Shown here in pieces: positions 1 to 5,155 of a DNA stretch of 6,379 nt. A program made the position numbers and the translations under genes. Numbering within the stretch: the first letter of the stretch is position 1; each line of letters starts with the position of its first letter. The notes under the pieces were generated by a model, which saw only the letters and a program-made list of their open reading frames with translations, ran no database searches and was not told the origin of the DNA. Location: contig CAVJWR010000137.1 in assembly GCA_963653155.1 (NCBI GenBank), forward strand, positions 1 to 6,379. Reading direction: 5' to 3'. The stretch comes from UBA1731 sp963653155 (GTDB lineage Bacteria; Verrucomicrobiota; Kiritimatiellia; RFP12; UBA1067).

Positions 1-182
1 GCACAGAATTGGTTTTTTTTTTCATGCAAGACTCCTCAAGTGACTGGCATTGCGTTTGACATGGCTTGAATGTATCAAAAACGCATCACCGTTGGAATGC
101 AAAAATCGCCTTTTTATTTGCTCTTTTCGCCTGACACGAAAACCATCCCGCAGCACAATTGCGGTTCTCTACGGCACACAAT
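1..182. other. Gene-free left edge
   Basis: I see no supportable gene here. The open frames that start in this stretch run straight through the GC-rich hairpin repeats to their right and look like nothing known. The segment is AT-rich, with a run of ten T at 13-22 and a weak stem (CCGCA 148-152 with TGCGG 160-164). The T-run could be the tail of a terminator for a gene left of the window, but no GC stem precedes it inside the window, so I do not call one. Confidence 0.5.
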
Positions 183-196
183 CCATATCATCCACC

Positions 197-223
197 GTGG
201 CGACGGCGAGGCGCCGTCGCTAC
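197..223 (-). repeat. REP-like hairpin A-left
   Basis: This is a perfect 9-bp palindrome: GCGACGGCG at 200-208 pairs with CGCCGTCGC at 212-220 around a 3-base loop. Read on the minus strand it begins with GTAG (220-223), followed by the CGACGGCG arm, a shortened CCT loop and the second arm. The plus-strand foot is GTGG (197-200). A GTAG-type tetranucleotide at the 5' foot is the known recognition signal of enterobacterial RAYTs. Confidence 0.8.
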
Positions 224-275
224 GTTTGCCTATCACACACATGGCCTTTCTGCCGCTCTCACGCACACCATACCC

Positions 276-303
276 GTGGCGACGGCGCCCTCGCCGTCGT
301 GGC
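276..303 (+). repeat. REP-like hairpin B-left, inverted relative to A
   Basis: Arms CGACGGCG (280-287) and CGCCGTCG (292-299) enclose the loop CCCT (288-291), preceded by GTGG (276-279). On the plus strand it is the same sequence as hairpin A read on the minus strand, apart from A/G in the foot and one loop base. It therefore forms an inverted pair with A-left, as in BIMEs. Confidence 0.8.
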
Positions 304-331
304 TGTTCTCAATCCCGTACAGCAATCATCA

Positions 332-356
332 CCCGTGCGCCTCGCCGTCGTGGCTG
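332..356 (+). repeat. Degenerate REP-like copy missing its first arm
   Basis: The stretch follows hairpin B closely (CCCGTG at the start, TCGCCGTCGTGGCTG at the end) but has a net eight-base deletion that removes most of the CGACGGCG arm. Only one arm remains, so it can no longer fold like the others. It lies 31 bases before the stop codon of the transposase gene. Confidence 0.65.
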
Positions 357-386
357 GCCTCAGTACGCTTAAGTTCATATCTTGAT

Positions 387-1031
387 CTAATCGCCAGTCT
401 TGTCATACCGCCAACTTGTGACTGCATTATTTTCGTAGATATAGTTCAACTGATTACGAAACTCTTCTTCTGATCGGATAATTCTGTTGTAGTAGTCAGG
501 TTGCCAGAGTGCACCCGTACGCTGTAAAAGTCCGTTGATTCGGTGACTGCTTACCGACTTCCAAGACTGGACAACCGTTGACAATTCGACAGAGTTTCCT
601 AATTGCACCATGACATGCACATGGTTAGGCATTAATCCATAGGCAAGTAACCGATATTGGCATCCATTTGAATGCTTCAGCGTACTGGTCACAATATCAG
701 CCATCCGTTTATCCCTCAACACACATGTTCCACATCCCGCATCAAGGTACTTCTCAATCCTTTCAGAACCAAGACGCTTCAATGTTGAGATCTCATCTTC
801 TGTAATGGTGCTATCACCTGCGGACAGCTTCTTTGCCAATTCCTGCTTCTCTTCCTCCCATTTCTGCAATACATGACGTGGAACTGAGTCATGTAAGCGA
901 AAGCAAACATGATACACAGCCTGTTTCAGCTTCCAATGCGGCAATGAGTTGCCTTCACAAACTTTAACGCCAAACAGTCTTCGCCCCGGAAAAGATGCCG
1001 AGATATCGCAACTTTCATTTGCGCAGTGCAT
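387..1031 (-). CDS. REP-associated tyrosine transposase (RAYT, Y1/HUH family)
   Basis: This is a 214-residue single-strand DNA transposase of the Y1 (IS200-like) fold, RAYT branch. These enzymes cut and join single-stranded REP hairpins through a tyrosine-DNA link. Landmarks, counted from the start chosen here: LPHW at 30-33 with the following AVYHVCFRL strand; DAGCGTCVLRDKRMAD at about 97-112, a typical RAYT segment; the HUH motif in MPNHVHVMV with His137 and His139; SWKSVSSHRIN at 156-166; WQPDYYNRIIR at 176-186 with the likely catalytic Tyr at 180 or 181; and the YIYENN end motif near 197-202. No key residue appears to be lost. The frame stays open to 1235, but the extra 68 codons translate the hairpin repeats, so I start at the ATG at 1029-1031. 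The ribosome site there is weak (GGAA about 12 bases upstream). Base composition differs from the neighbours: 20 of 60 G+C at 421-480 and 26 of 60 at 781-840, against 35 of 60 at 1981-2040. Confidence 0.88.
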   Translation of the reverse strand: MHCANESCDISASFPGRRLFGVKVCEGNSLPHWKLKQAVYHVCFRLHDSVPRHVLQKWEEEKQELAKKLSAGDSTITEDEISTLKRLGSERIEKYLDAGCGTCVLRDKRMADIVTSTLKHSNGCQYRLLAYGLMPNHVHVMVQLGNSVELSTVVQSWKSVSSHRINGLLQRTGALWQPDYYNRIIRSEEEFRNQLNYIYENNAVTSWRYDKTGD

Positions 1032-1063
1032 TGCGACTGTATTTCCATTCCAATTATGGTTTA

Positions 1064-1087
1064 CGACGGCGAGGGCGCCGTCGCTAC
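1064..1087 (-). repeat. REP-like hairpin A1-right, in the transposase leader
   Basis: Arms CGACGGCG (1064-1071) and CGCCGTCG (1076-1083) flank a 4-base loop. On the minus strand it reads GTAG, arm, CCCT, arm. This equals hairpin B on the plus strand except for GTAG in place of GTGG. Its position directly upstream of the transposase start would allow folding in the mRNA leader, or binding of the transposase to its own gene. Confidence 0.8.
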
Positions 1088-1174
1088 GTTTGTCTCGCAC
1101 ACACATGGCCTCTCTGCCACTCTCACGTACACCATGGTATCCTTCAAGCTTTCTCACCGTACATCTGTACACCC

Positions 1175-1202
1175 GTGGCGACGGCGCCCTCGCCGTCGTT
1201 GC
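1175..1202 (+). repeat. REP-like hairpin B-right
   Basis: A GTGG foot (1175-1178) precedes the arm CGACGGCG (1179-1186), the loop CCCT (1187-1190) and the arm CGCCGTCG (1191-1198). The hairpin is identical to B-left, and the sequence after it (ATCCCGTACAGCA) is also shared with the left cluster. Confidence 0.8.
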
Positions 1203-1234
1203 CGTTCTCGATCCCGTACAGCATATCATCCACA

Positions 1235-1261
1235 TAGCGACGGCGAAGACGCCGTCGCTAC
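1235..1261 (-). repeat. REP-like hairpin A2-right, 3' of the alpha-galactosidase gene
   Basis: This is the longest stem of the set: TAGCGACGGCG (1235-1245) pairs perfectly over 11 bp with CGCCGTCGCTA (1250-1260) around a 4-base loop. The minus-strand foot is again GTAG. It begins 16 bases after the alpha-galactosidase stop codon and would form a strong stem-loop in that mRNA's 3' end. No U-tract follows, so it looks more like a REP that protects or ends the transcript imperfectly than a classical terminator. Confidence 0.75.
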
Positions 1262-1268
1262 ATAGAGC

Positions 1269-1287
1269 TATTCAGATTATCTGAATA
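1269..1287. repeat. 19-base perfect palindrome over the alpha-galactosidase stop codon
   Basis: TATTCAGAT at 1269-1277 and ATCTGAATA at 1279-1287 are exact reverse complements around one central base. The TAA stop of the gene (1277-1279) lies at the centre. A one-base loop cannot fold well as RNA, so a protein-binding site or chance is more likely than a terminator. Confidence 0.5.
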
Positions 1288-3130
1288 TGGCATATCCCGA
1301 TGCCGGGATATCCACAATCTGCGGCCCTGCCTTGACTGTCGCCTCGGAAACCTGGCGGCCAAACGTGTCAAACACCGTCACGATCCTGTCGCAATCGAAC
1401 GACACCGGAATCTGCCGCACATCTGTCGCGTTCACGACGATGTTGCGCTTGCCGGGCACGAGCGCGACCAGGGACGGCATACCGTAAAGCGTAGCGATCC
1501 GTTCCGAATCGGACTCCGCCTCGATCATCGGATACCCAAGTTCCGGATGGTGCGGACGGAATTTGCTCCTGAGCAGCGTATCGCGGTGTTCGCGCATGAA
1601 CGCGATCCAATGACGCATGACCGCCTTGTGGTCGTCACGGATGCCATCCAGAATCATGGAATACTGCACAACAGAATACAATGCGCTCAAGATCGCCTGC
1701 GCCGCGCCTTCCGGCGTCTCGTCACGATCCCATACGACCATATCCGAGTGGACTGCCGTATTCCCGCTCGTAAGCCGCAGATCCGCAATGCGGCGGCGAT
1801 TCCCAGCCGGATCGACCGGCGCATCGGCCGCGCGAATCATGTTCCCGTACTGGAGAATCGCAGGGCCGCAGTAATGCTGGCGGAACTCGATCATTACATC
1901 TGGATTTATCGCCTTCACACGCGCAAGGATCGTCTTCATGAGAACATCCACCGCCTCCGGCAACGCACGTATGTCGCGACCAGCCATCCCCTTCGTAGTC
2001 ACCGGATCGTCCCTGTCGCTCGAAAACACGAACTGGTCGATGAAGTCGAGCTTGAGTCCGTCGAACTTCCATTCCCCGACCGTACGCTCGTACAGTTTCA
2101 CAAGATATTCGCGCACATCTGGGAAGCGCGGATCGAGTACGCCTATCCGTGCCGGTGCGGATCCGTGGATGCGAATGAACTTGTCCTTGAACCTTCCCCA
2201 CGCCGCAGATTCCTCGCCGACATATGGCACGGAATACCAGATCATGTACTTGAGTCCGGCACGATGGACGGCCTCCACATGTGCCTTCATGTCCGGGAAT
2301 CGGCTCGCCACTGGCTGCCAGTCGCCAGTCTTGCTGTAGAAGGAAAGGCTCTGCTCCTTCTGCCAGCCATCATCGAGGATCATCGTCTTCATGCCGACAT
2401 CGGCGGCAAGCTTCGCCTCTCGCTCAAGCACATCCGCATGCACATCCTGGAGATATGCGTACCATGTGGAGTATAGCGGCTCCAGGGCCGATTCCGGGAC
2501 ATGGGCTGGATGCAGGCCCGACGTCTCGGCAATCCACGCGGAGGCATCGGCGATCGCATCTCCGAAGAAGCGTTTCCTAGCGTCTATCAGGAACTTCGCC
2601 TCGTATGACTGGATAGGCATTGTCCTGTTCTCGAAAAGGCGGAAGCGGCACATGAGGTCGCCAGTACGCTCCTTCACGACAATGCCGAAATCCACCTTGT
2701 TGAACGCATCGGAGCAGGCAAGCGCCAGATGTGACGTATCGTTGCCGTCGATGGCGACGGTAAGCGGCGTTTCCGACGCGAGCTGCGAAGAACCCCGCCA
2801 GTGGTACCACTCGTTCGGCCAAAGGCGTGGAGCATCCTTCGTGTAGTCGGAAGTCCACACATGGCGCACTCCCGCCCCGTTCGCCTCGAAGGACATGACA
2901 AGCTGCGGCGGCAATGCGGGCTTAGGGGCCGATAGCCGGAGCGTCAGCACATCCACCCCGGCGGCAAGCGGAGCGGACTTGATGTCAACCGTCCAATCGC
3001 CTGGCTGTGCGCACACGACTTGCACATCACCAACGGTTGCGGTGCTTGCGACATTCGTGACTGGGGCGGCATCAAGCGTAAACGCGACTACGGCGGCACA
3101 GGCAATGGACATTATAGGGCGGCATTTCAT
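1277..3130 (-). CDS. Secreted alpha-galactosidase-like glycoside hydrolase, GH36 type
   Basis: This 617-residue protein of the melibiase group (clan GH-D) would release alpha-linked galactose from oligosaccharides outside the cytoplasm. Residues 1 to about 21 form a signal peptide (basic start, hydrophobic core ACAAVVAF, Ala-rich end). Residues from about 23 to 190 look like the N-terminal beta-sandwich, including WPNEWYHW at 104-111. A TIM barrel follows: WYAYLQDV at 223-230, DDGW at 253-256, and DGLKLDFID at 357-365 with likely nucleophile Asp362. EFRQHYCGP at 415-423 leads to RAADAPVD at 433-440, where Asp436 aligns with the acid/base Asp of the usual SDxTD region. Next are GNTAVHSD at 456-463 and a C-terminal beta domain from about 530. 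It is somewhat shorter than many GH36 enzymes but looks complete. Start: AAAGGA ends 12 bases upstream of this ATG; a later Met (residue 7) would cut the signal peptide. It has its own promoter, so it is probably a separate transcription unit. Exact substrate cannot be read from sequence. Confidence 0.85.
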   Translation of the reverse strand: MKCRPIMSIACAAVVAFTLDAAPVTNVASTATVGDVQVVCAQPGDWTVDIKSAPLAAGVDVLTLRLSAPKPALPPQLVMSFEANGAGVRHVWTSDYTKDAPRLWPNEWYHWRGSSQLASETPLTVAIDGNDTSHLALACSDAFNKVDFGIVVKERTGDLMCRFRLFENRTMPIQSYEAKFLIDARKRFFGDAIADASAWIAETSGLHPAHVPESALEPLYSTWYAYLQDVHADVLEREAKLAADVGMKTMILDDGWQKEQSLSFYSKTGDWQPVASRFPDMKAHVEAVHRAGLKYMIWYSVPYVGEESAAWGRFKDKFIRIHGSAPARIGVLDPRFPDVREYLVKLYERTVGEWKFDGLKLDFIDQFVFSSDRDDPVTTKGMAGRDIRALPEAVDVLMKTILARVKAINPDVMIEFRQHYCGPAILQYGNMIRAADAPVDPAGNRRRIADLRLTSGNTAVHSDMVVWDRDETPEGAAQAILSALYSVVQYSMILDGIRDDHKAVMRHWIAFMREHRDTLLRSKFRPHHPELGYPMIEAESDSERIATLYGMPSLVALVPGKRNIVVNATDVRQIPVSFDCDRIVTVFDTFGRQVSEATVKAGPQIVDIPASGYAIFR

Positions 3131-3142
3131 GGTCAGCTAAAA

Positions 3143-3148
3143 TCCTTT
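3143..3148 (-). promoter_or_regulatory. Ribosome-binding site of the alpha-galactosidase gene
   Basis: AAAGGA on the minus strand lies 12 bases before the ATG at 3128-3130. The same core occurs before two other genes in this window, which supports it although the spacing is a little long. Confidence 0.6.
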
Positions 3149-3160
3149 CTGTTGCCGCGC

Positions 3161-3169
3161 ATTATATCA
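3161..3169 (-). promoter_or_regulatory. Extended -10 promoter for the alpha-galactosidase gene
   Basis: On the minus strand TGATATAAT combines a perfect TATAAT (3161-3166) with the TGn extension. It lies 30 bases upstream of the start codon, leaving room for a short leader holding the ribosome site. No good -35 box is seen at 16-18 bases spacing (AATGCC or ATGCCT), which is tolerated with an extended -10. CATTCCC-type repeats lie just upstream. Confidence 0.5.
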
Positions 3170-3219
3170 CATTCCCGTCCCAAGGCATTCGCCATTCCCC
3201 CAAAAGACATCGCAACGTT

Positions 3220-4737
3220 TCACCTTATGGCTGGACGAATCTCCGTGGCATGGTCGGTAACGTAGGCATCCGCTCCGAGACCTTGCACTTCCGATGCAAG
3301 CTCCTTCGTCTGGACGAACCACAGCGAAACCCACAGGCCGTGCCGCTTAAGGCCCTTTATGAACGGCTCTTTGGTACACACCCCTCCATCCGTTGGCACA
3401 TTGACGCCAAACAGCCCCAACTGATCACTGTAGCCGCATACCGCAGATAGCACATCCTCCACGTTCAACTTGGATTTACCGAAGCTCGCGGAAAGTCTGC
3501 CAGACTCCGGACTGCCAAACCAAACGTGTCCCACACGCCTTATCTCCGGATAACGATCCCTGAAGTATTCAAGGGCCTCGCGCGAGAATGTCGCGANNNN
3601 NNNNNNNNNNNNNNNNNNNNNNNNNNNNNNNNNNNNNNNNATATTCACCTTGTCAAACTCAGCCATAACCGCTTCGGCGAACTCCGGCGAATAATACTTG
3701 AAGTCGATCCAGAACTCGGGAACTGCCTTTACGACTTCAAGCGTCTGGTCAAGGCGAACGATCCTCAGGTCCGTACGCCTCCCTTTCCACTTGAAACGTC
3801 CCTTTTCCAAGATATCACCATAACTGACATCCCGTATCTTCACATCCCAATCCATGTTGCGCTTCAGCGTGGAATCATGTCCCATCACCACCACCCCGTC
3901 CCTGGTGGACTGCAAATCAAGCTTCACGATGTCCGAAGCTCCAGCGACCGCATTCGAATACGCCGGCAGGGACGCCTCCGGCATTGTGAGGTCAGCCGCC
4001 CCGCGATGGGCGACATACCGCGTCTTGGGGACGGAATCGAAGAGTTCAGGGTCGTAGAATATCCGCCCTGTGTCTGCGAGGTTGAACTTCCCGTCCGAAA
4101 ACCTCACGACGTGCACACAGCAGTTTCGCTGAAGCGGGTTCTTGGCGGCGGAACTCGCACCATCACCGGCCAGTTCCCTTACGAGTGATCTCAGGACGAG
4201 TGAATGCGCAACGCAAAGTATGCGGGTCACCTTTCCGTCCAGAGGTCTCAGCTCACGTTCCAGAAAGTCACGCAGACGCGCCTGCACCTGTGCGAACGTT
4301 TCGGCGCCCACACCCTTAGGCACATACTTCTCCGCATCTCCAAAGAAGAAATTCCTTATGTTATCATCCGGACAACTGTCCTTCCCGTATTTGCGGCCCT
4401 CGTATGCGCCGAAGCACATCTCGCGGATGCGCATGTCGTCCATTGGCTTTGGGCCTGTCTTTGCGGACACGATCTCAGCCGTGGCACGAGTTCTGGCGTA
4501 CGGACTCGTATAAATCCTATCGAACCGGATCCCTTCTCTCGCCATGCCATCACCCGTGGCCTCGGCCATCGCGATGCCCTTCGGCGTAAGAACCGTGTAC
4601 ACGATCGATCCTTGCAGGATGTTTGCCTTGTTCCATGTTGTCTCCCCATGGCGGAGAAACCACACCTCGAAATCCGCTCGCGCCACAAATGCGGCGGCAA
4701 TGGTCGCAAGAACGACATGCCTTTTCATCATGACCAT
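3220..4737 (-). CDS. Exported histidine phosphatase fused to a glycerophosphodiesterase-like domain
   Basis: Two enzyme domains follow a signal peptide (residues 1 to about 21, ending VARA before Asp22). Residues 23-215 are a phosphoglycerate mutase-like phosphatase: LRHGET at 28-33 with phospho-acceptor His30, TSPYARTRATAE at 77-88 with a phosphate-binding Arg, REMCFGAYEG at 105-114 with acid Glu106, and VAHS with His178. Residues from about 240 to 505 are a GDPD TIM barrel: HRG at 244-246, PEAS at 253-256, VKLDLQ at 271-276, GHDSTL at 286-291, FWIDFK at 342-347, and the closing GLWVSLWFV ... GADAYVTD. The expected ELD metal motif reads KLD (Lys272), and the later Glu-x-Lys reads Asp-Phe-Lys, so this half may be altered or inactive. 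The run of N falls at residues 366-381, yet both sides keep the same frame. Start: AAAGGA nine bases upstream. The gene is 14 bases after the YkgJ-like gene. One reading is phosphodiester cleavage plus phosphate removal by a single exported protein; that is inference. Confidence 0.82.
   Translation of the reverse strand: MVMMKRHVVLATIAAAFVARADFEVWFLRHGETTWNKANILQGSIVYTVLTPKGIAMAEATGDGMAREGIRFDRIYTSPYARTRATAEIVSAKTGPKPMDDMRIREMCFGAYEGRKYGKDSCPDDNIRNFFFGDAEKYVPKGVGAETFAQVQARLRDFLERELRPLDGKVTRILCVAHSLVLRSLVRELAGDGASSAAKNPLQRNCCVHVVRFSDGKFNLADTGRIFYDPELFDSVPKTRYVAHRGAADLTMPEASLPAYSNAVAGASDIVKLDLQSTRDGVVVMGHDSTLKRNMDWDVKIRDVSYGDILEKGRFKWKGRRTDLRIVRLDQTLEVVKAVPEFWIDFKYYSPEFAEAVMAEFDKVNXXXXXXXXXXXXXXXXATFSREALEYFRDRYPEIRRVGHVWFGSPESGRLSASFGKSKLNVEDVLSAVCGYSDQLGLFGVNVPTDGGVCTKEPFIKGLKRHGLWVSLWFVQTKELASEVQGLGADAYVTDHATEIRPAIR
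3597..3640. other. Assembly gap of 44 N inside the fusion gene
   Basis: This is a run of unknown bases. Homology-like sequence resumes in the same reading frame on the other side, so the length is probably close to true. Residues between the end of the metal-site strand region and the next helix of the GDPD domain cannot be judged. Confidence 0.98.
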
Positions 4738-4746
4738 AAACCCTTA

Positions 4747-4752
4747 TCCTTT
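4747..4752 (-). promoter_or_regulatory. Ribosome-binding site of the phosphatase/GDPD gene
   Basis: AAAGGA, followed by TAAG, ends nine bases before the ATG at 4735-4737. Its first base overlaps the TGA stop (4752-4754) of the gene before it. It decides for the first of three clustered Met codons. Confidence 0.75.
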
Positions 4753-5084
4753 CATTTCTCCGCAGTTGCCAACGCGGCGAGTTCTGGACACACGCTATCC
4801 GAATCGGCGTTGACCCATTCAAACGGGAAAGTCTGGCATTTGTCGGGCTTTACCGGATGTATCCGACATCGGTTCTCTTCATCAAGCCACACGCATGCTC
4901 CGGTTGGCGTGTTCCTCAGCATCAGCGACTTGCGGTCAGGAGCAACCTCCGTCTCCATGGAGATGAAGTCCTCATCTTCCATTCCAAGAAACGCAGAGAT
5001 GCGCCTGATCTCGGCATCGCTCACGCGGCATATCCCATTCGGTATCCTACAGCATGCTCCGCAGCAGCGGCACGCGAACTCCAT
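4752..5084 (-). CDS. YkgJ-type CxxCxxCC cysteine cluster protein
   Basis: This small 110-residue cytoplasmic protein belongs to the YkgJ-like family, thought to bind zinc or an iron-sulfur centre through clustered cysteines; its biochemical role is not settled. The N-terminal cluster has C5, C8, C11 and C12 (plus C7) in ACRCCGACCR, followed by C19. The second half has GACVWLDEENRCRIHP with C64 and C73, His76, then PDKCQTFPFEW with C83, and a last C99. This order is typical of the family and the length is normal. Start choice: the frame is open to a GTG at 5159 that overlaps the kinase stop (GTGA), which would give 135 residues. AAAGGATAAG stands 10 bases before the ATG at 5082-5084, and family proteins usually begin just before the first cysteines. 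I therefore prefer the shorter form and treat the GTG as a real alternative. It is probably co-transcribed with the kinase before it and the phosphatase fusion after it. Confidence 0.8.
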   Translation of the reverse strand: MEFACRCCGACCRIPNGICRVSDAEIRRISAFLGMEDEDFISMETEVAPDRKSLMLRNTPTGACVWLDEENRCRIHPVKPDKCQTFPFEWVNADSDSVCPELAALATAEK

Positions 5085-5094
5085 AGGCCTCTTA

Positions 5095-5100
5095 TCCTTT
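5095..5100 (-). promoter_or_regulatory. Ribosome-binding site of the YkgJ-like gene
   Basis: AAAGGA followed by TAAG lies 10 bases before the ATG at 5082-5084. The 10-base word AAAGGATAAG is identical to the one before the phosphatase/GDPD gene. It supports the internal ATG over the upstream GTG. Confidence 0.7.
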
Positions 5101-5101
5101 G

Positions 5102-5154
5102 CGGGAACGGCACCGCTTTCGCCATCGCAGGTGCCCAAGCTTGTCGCCTTCCCG
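5102..5154 (-). promoter_or_regulatory. Possible two-part stem-loop between kinase and YkgJ-like genes
   Basis: On the minus strand CGGGAA (5149-5154) can pair with TTCCCG (5102-5107), and inside it GGCAC (5131-5135) with GTGCC (5109-5113). The two sides of the internal loop are unequal (13 bases against one). The outer stem ends one base before the AAAGGAT ribosome site. It could influence translation of the YkgJ-like gene, or be chance in GC-rich sequence. If the GTG start is used, the region is coding. Confidence 0.35.
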
Positions 5155-5155
5155 A

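Larger units (their letters stand above)
183..356. repeat. Left REP-like cluster
   Basis: The cluster contains a minus-oriented hairpin (197-223), a plus-oriented hairpin (276-303) and a degenerate plus-oriented copy (332-356). The spacers match those of the right cluster. Examples are CATATCATCCAC before the first hairpin (the same words at 1222-1233) and CACACACATGGCC between hairpins (about 234-246 and 1098-1110). Together with the right cluster it gives a recurring unit of hairpin, spacer 1, inverted hairpin, spacer 2. Confidence 0.8.
183..1261 (-). mobile_element. RAYT gene bracketed by REP-like hairpin clusters (BIME-like island)
   Basis: A Y1/HUH-type transposase gene (387-1031) sits between two clusters of short GC-rich palindromes (about 183-356 and 1062-1261). 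The clusters are diverged direct copies of each other: both read hairpin on the minus strand, spacer containing CACACACATGGCC, hairpin on the plus strand, then a spacer with ATCCCGTACAGCA. The right copy has roughly 35 extra bases before its second hairpin. RAYT enzymes are known to be flanked by the REP sequences they cut, so the group is best read as one REP/RAYT unit. It is not a classical insertion sequence: I see no terminal inverted repeats or target-site duplication. The outer limits given are simply the ends of the recognisable repeats. Confidence 0.75.
1062..1261. repeat. Right REP-like cluster
   Basis: Three hairpins alternate in orientation: minus (1064-1087), plus (1175-1202) and minus (1235-1261). 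The first is 33 bases upstream of the transposase start codon, so it would lie in the leader of that mRNA if transcription begins further right. The last lies just past the stop codon of the alpha-galactosidase gene. Spacers match the left cluster, except for about 35 extra bases near 1137-1172 that have no left counterpart. Confidence 0.8.

Noticed and set aside
13..22. Rho-independent terminator at the T-run
   Set aside because: No GC-rich stem precedes the ten T inside the window; any stem would have to lie outside.
50..473. Three overlapping plus-strand frames at the left end
   Set aside because: They translate AT-rich non-coding sequence and the hairpin repeats into Arg-rich stretches and resemble no known protein.
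1032..1235. Long 282-residue version of the transposase starting at 1235
   Set aside because: The extra 68 residues are translation of two hairpin repeats and their spacer and contain no family motif; the ATG at 1029-1031 fits the family length better.
183..1261. CRISPR array
   Set aside because: The repeats are short palindromes in alternating orientation with repeated, unequal spacers; CRISPR arrays have direct repeats with unique, even-length spacers.
1547..2476. 309-codon plus-strand open frame
   Set aside because: It is antisense to the well-supported alpha-galactosidase gene and shows no recognisable protein features; long shadows are common in GC-rich genes.
3098..3109. Lipobox (SIAC) in the alpha-galactosidase signal peptide
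   Set aside because: The Cys at residue 11 comes too early for a normal hydrophobic core and the -3 position is Ser, so a standard signal peptide is more likely.
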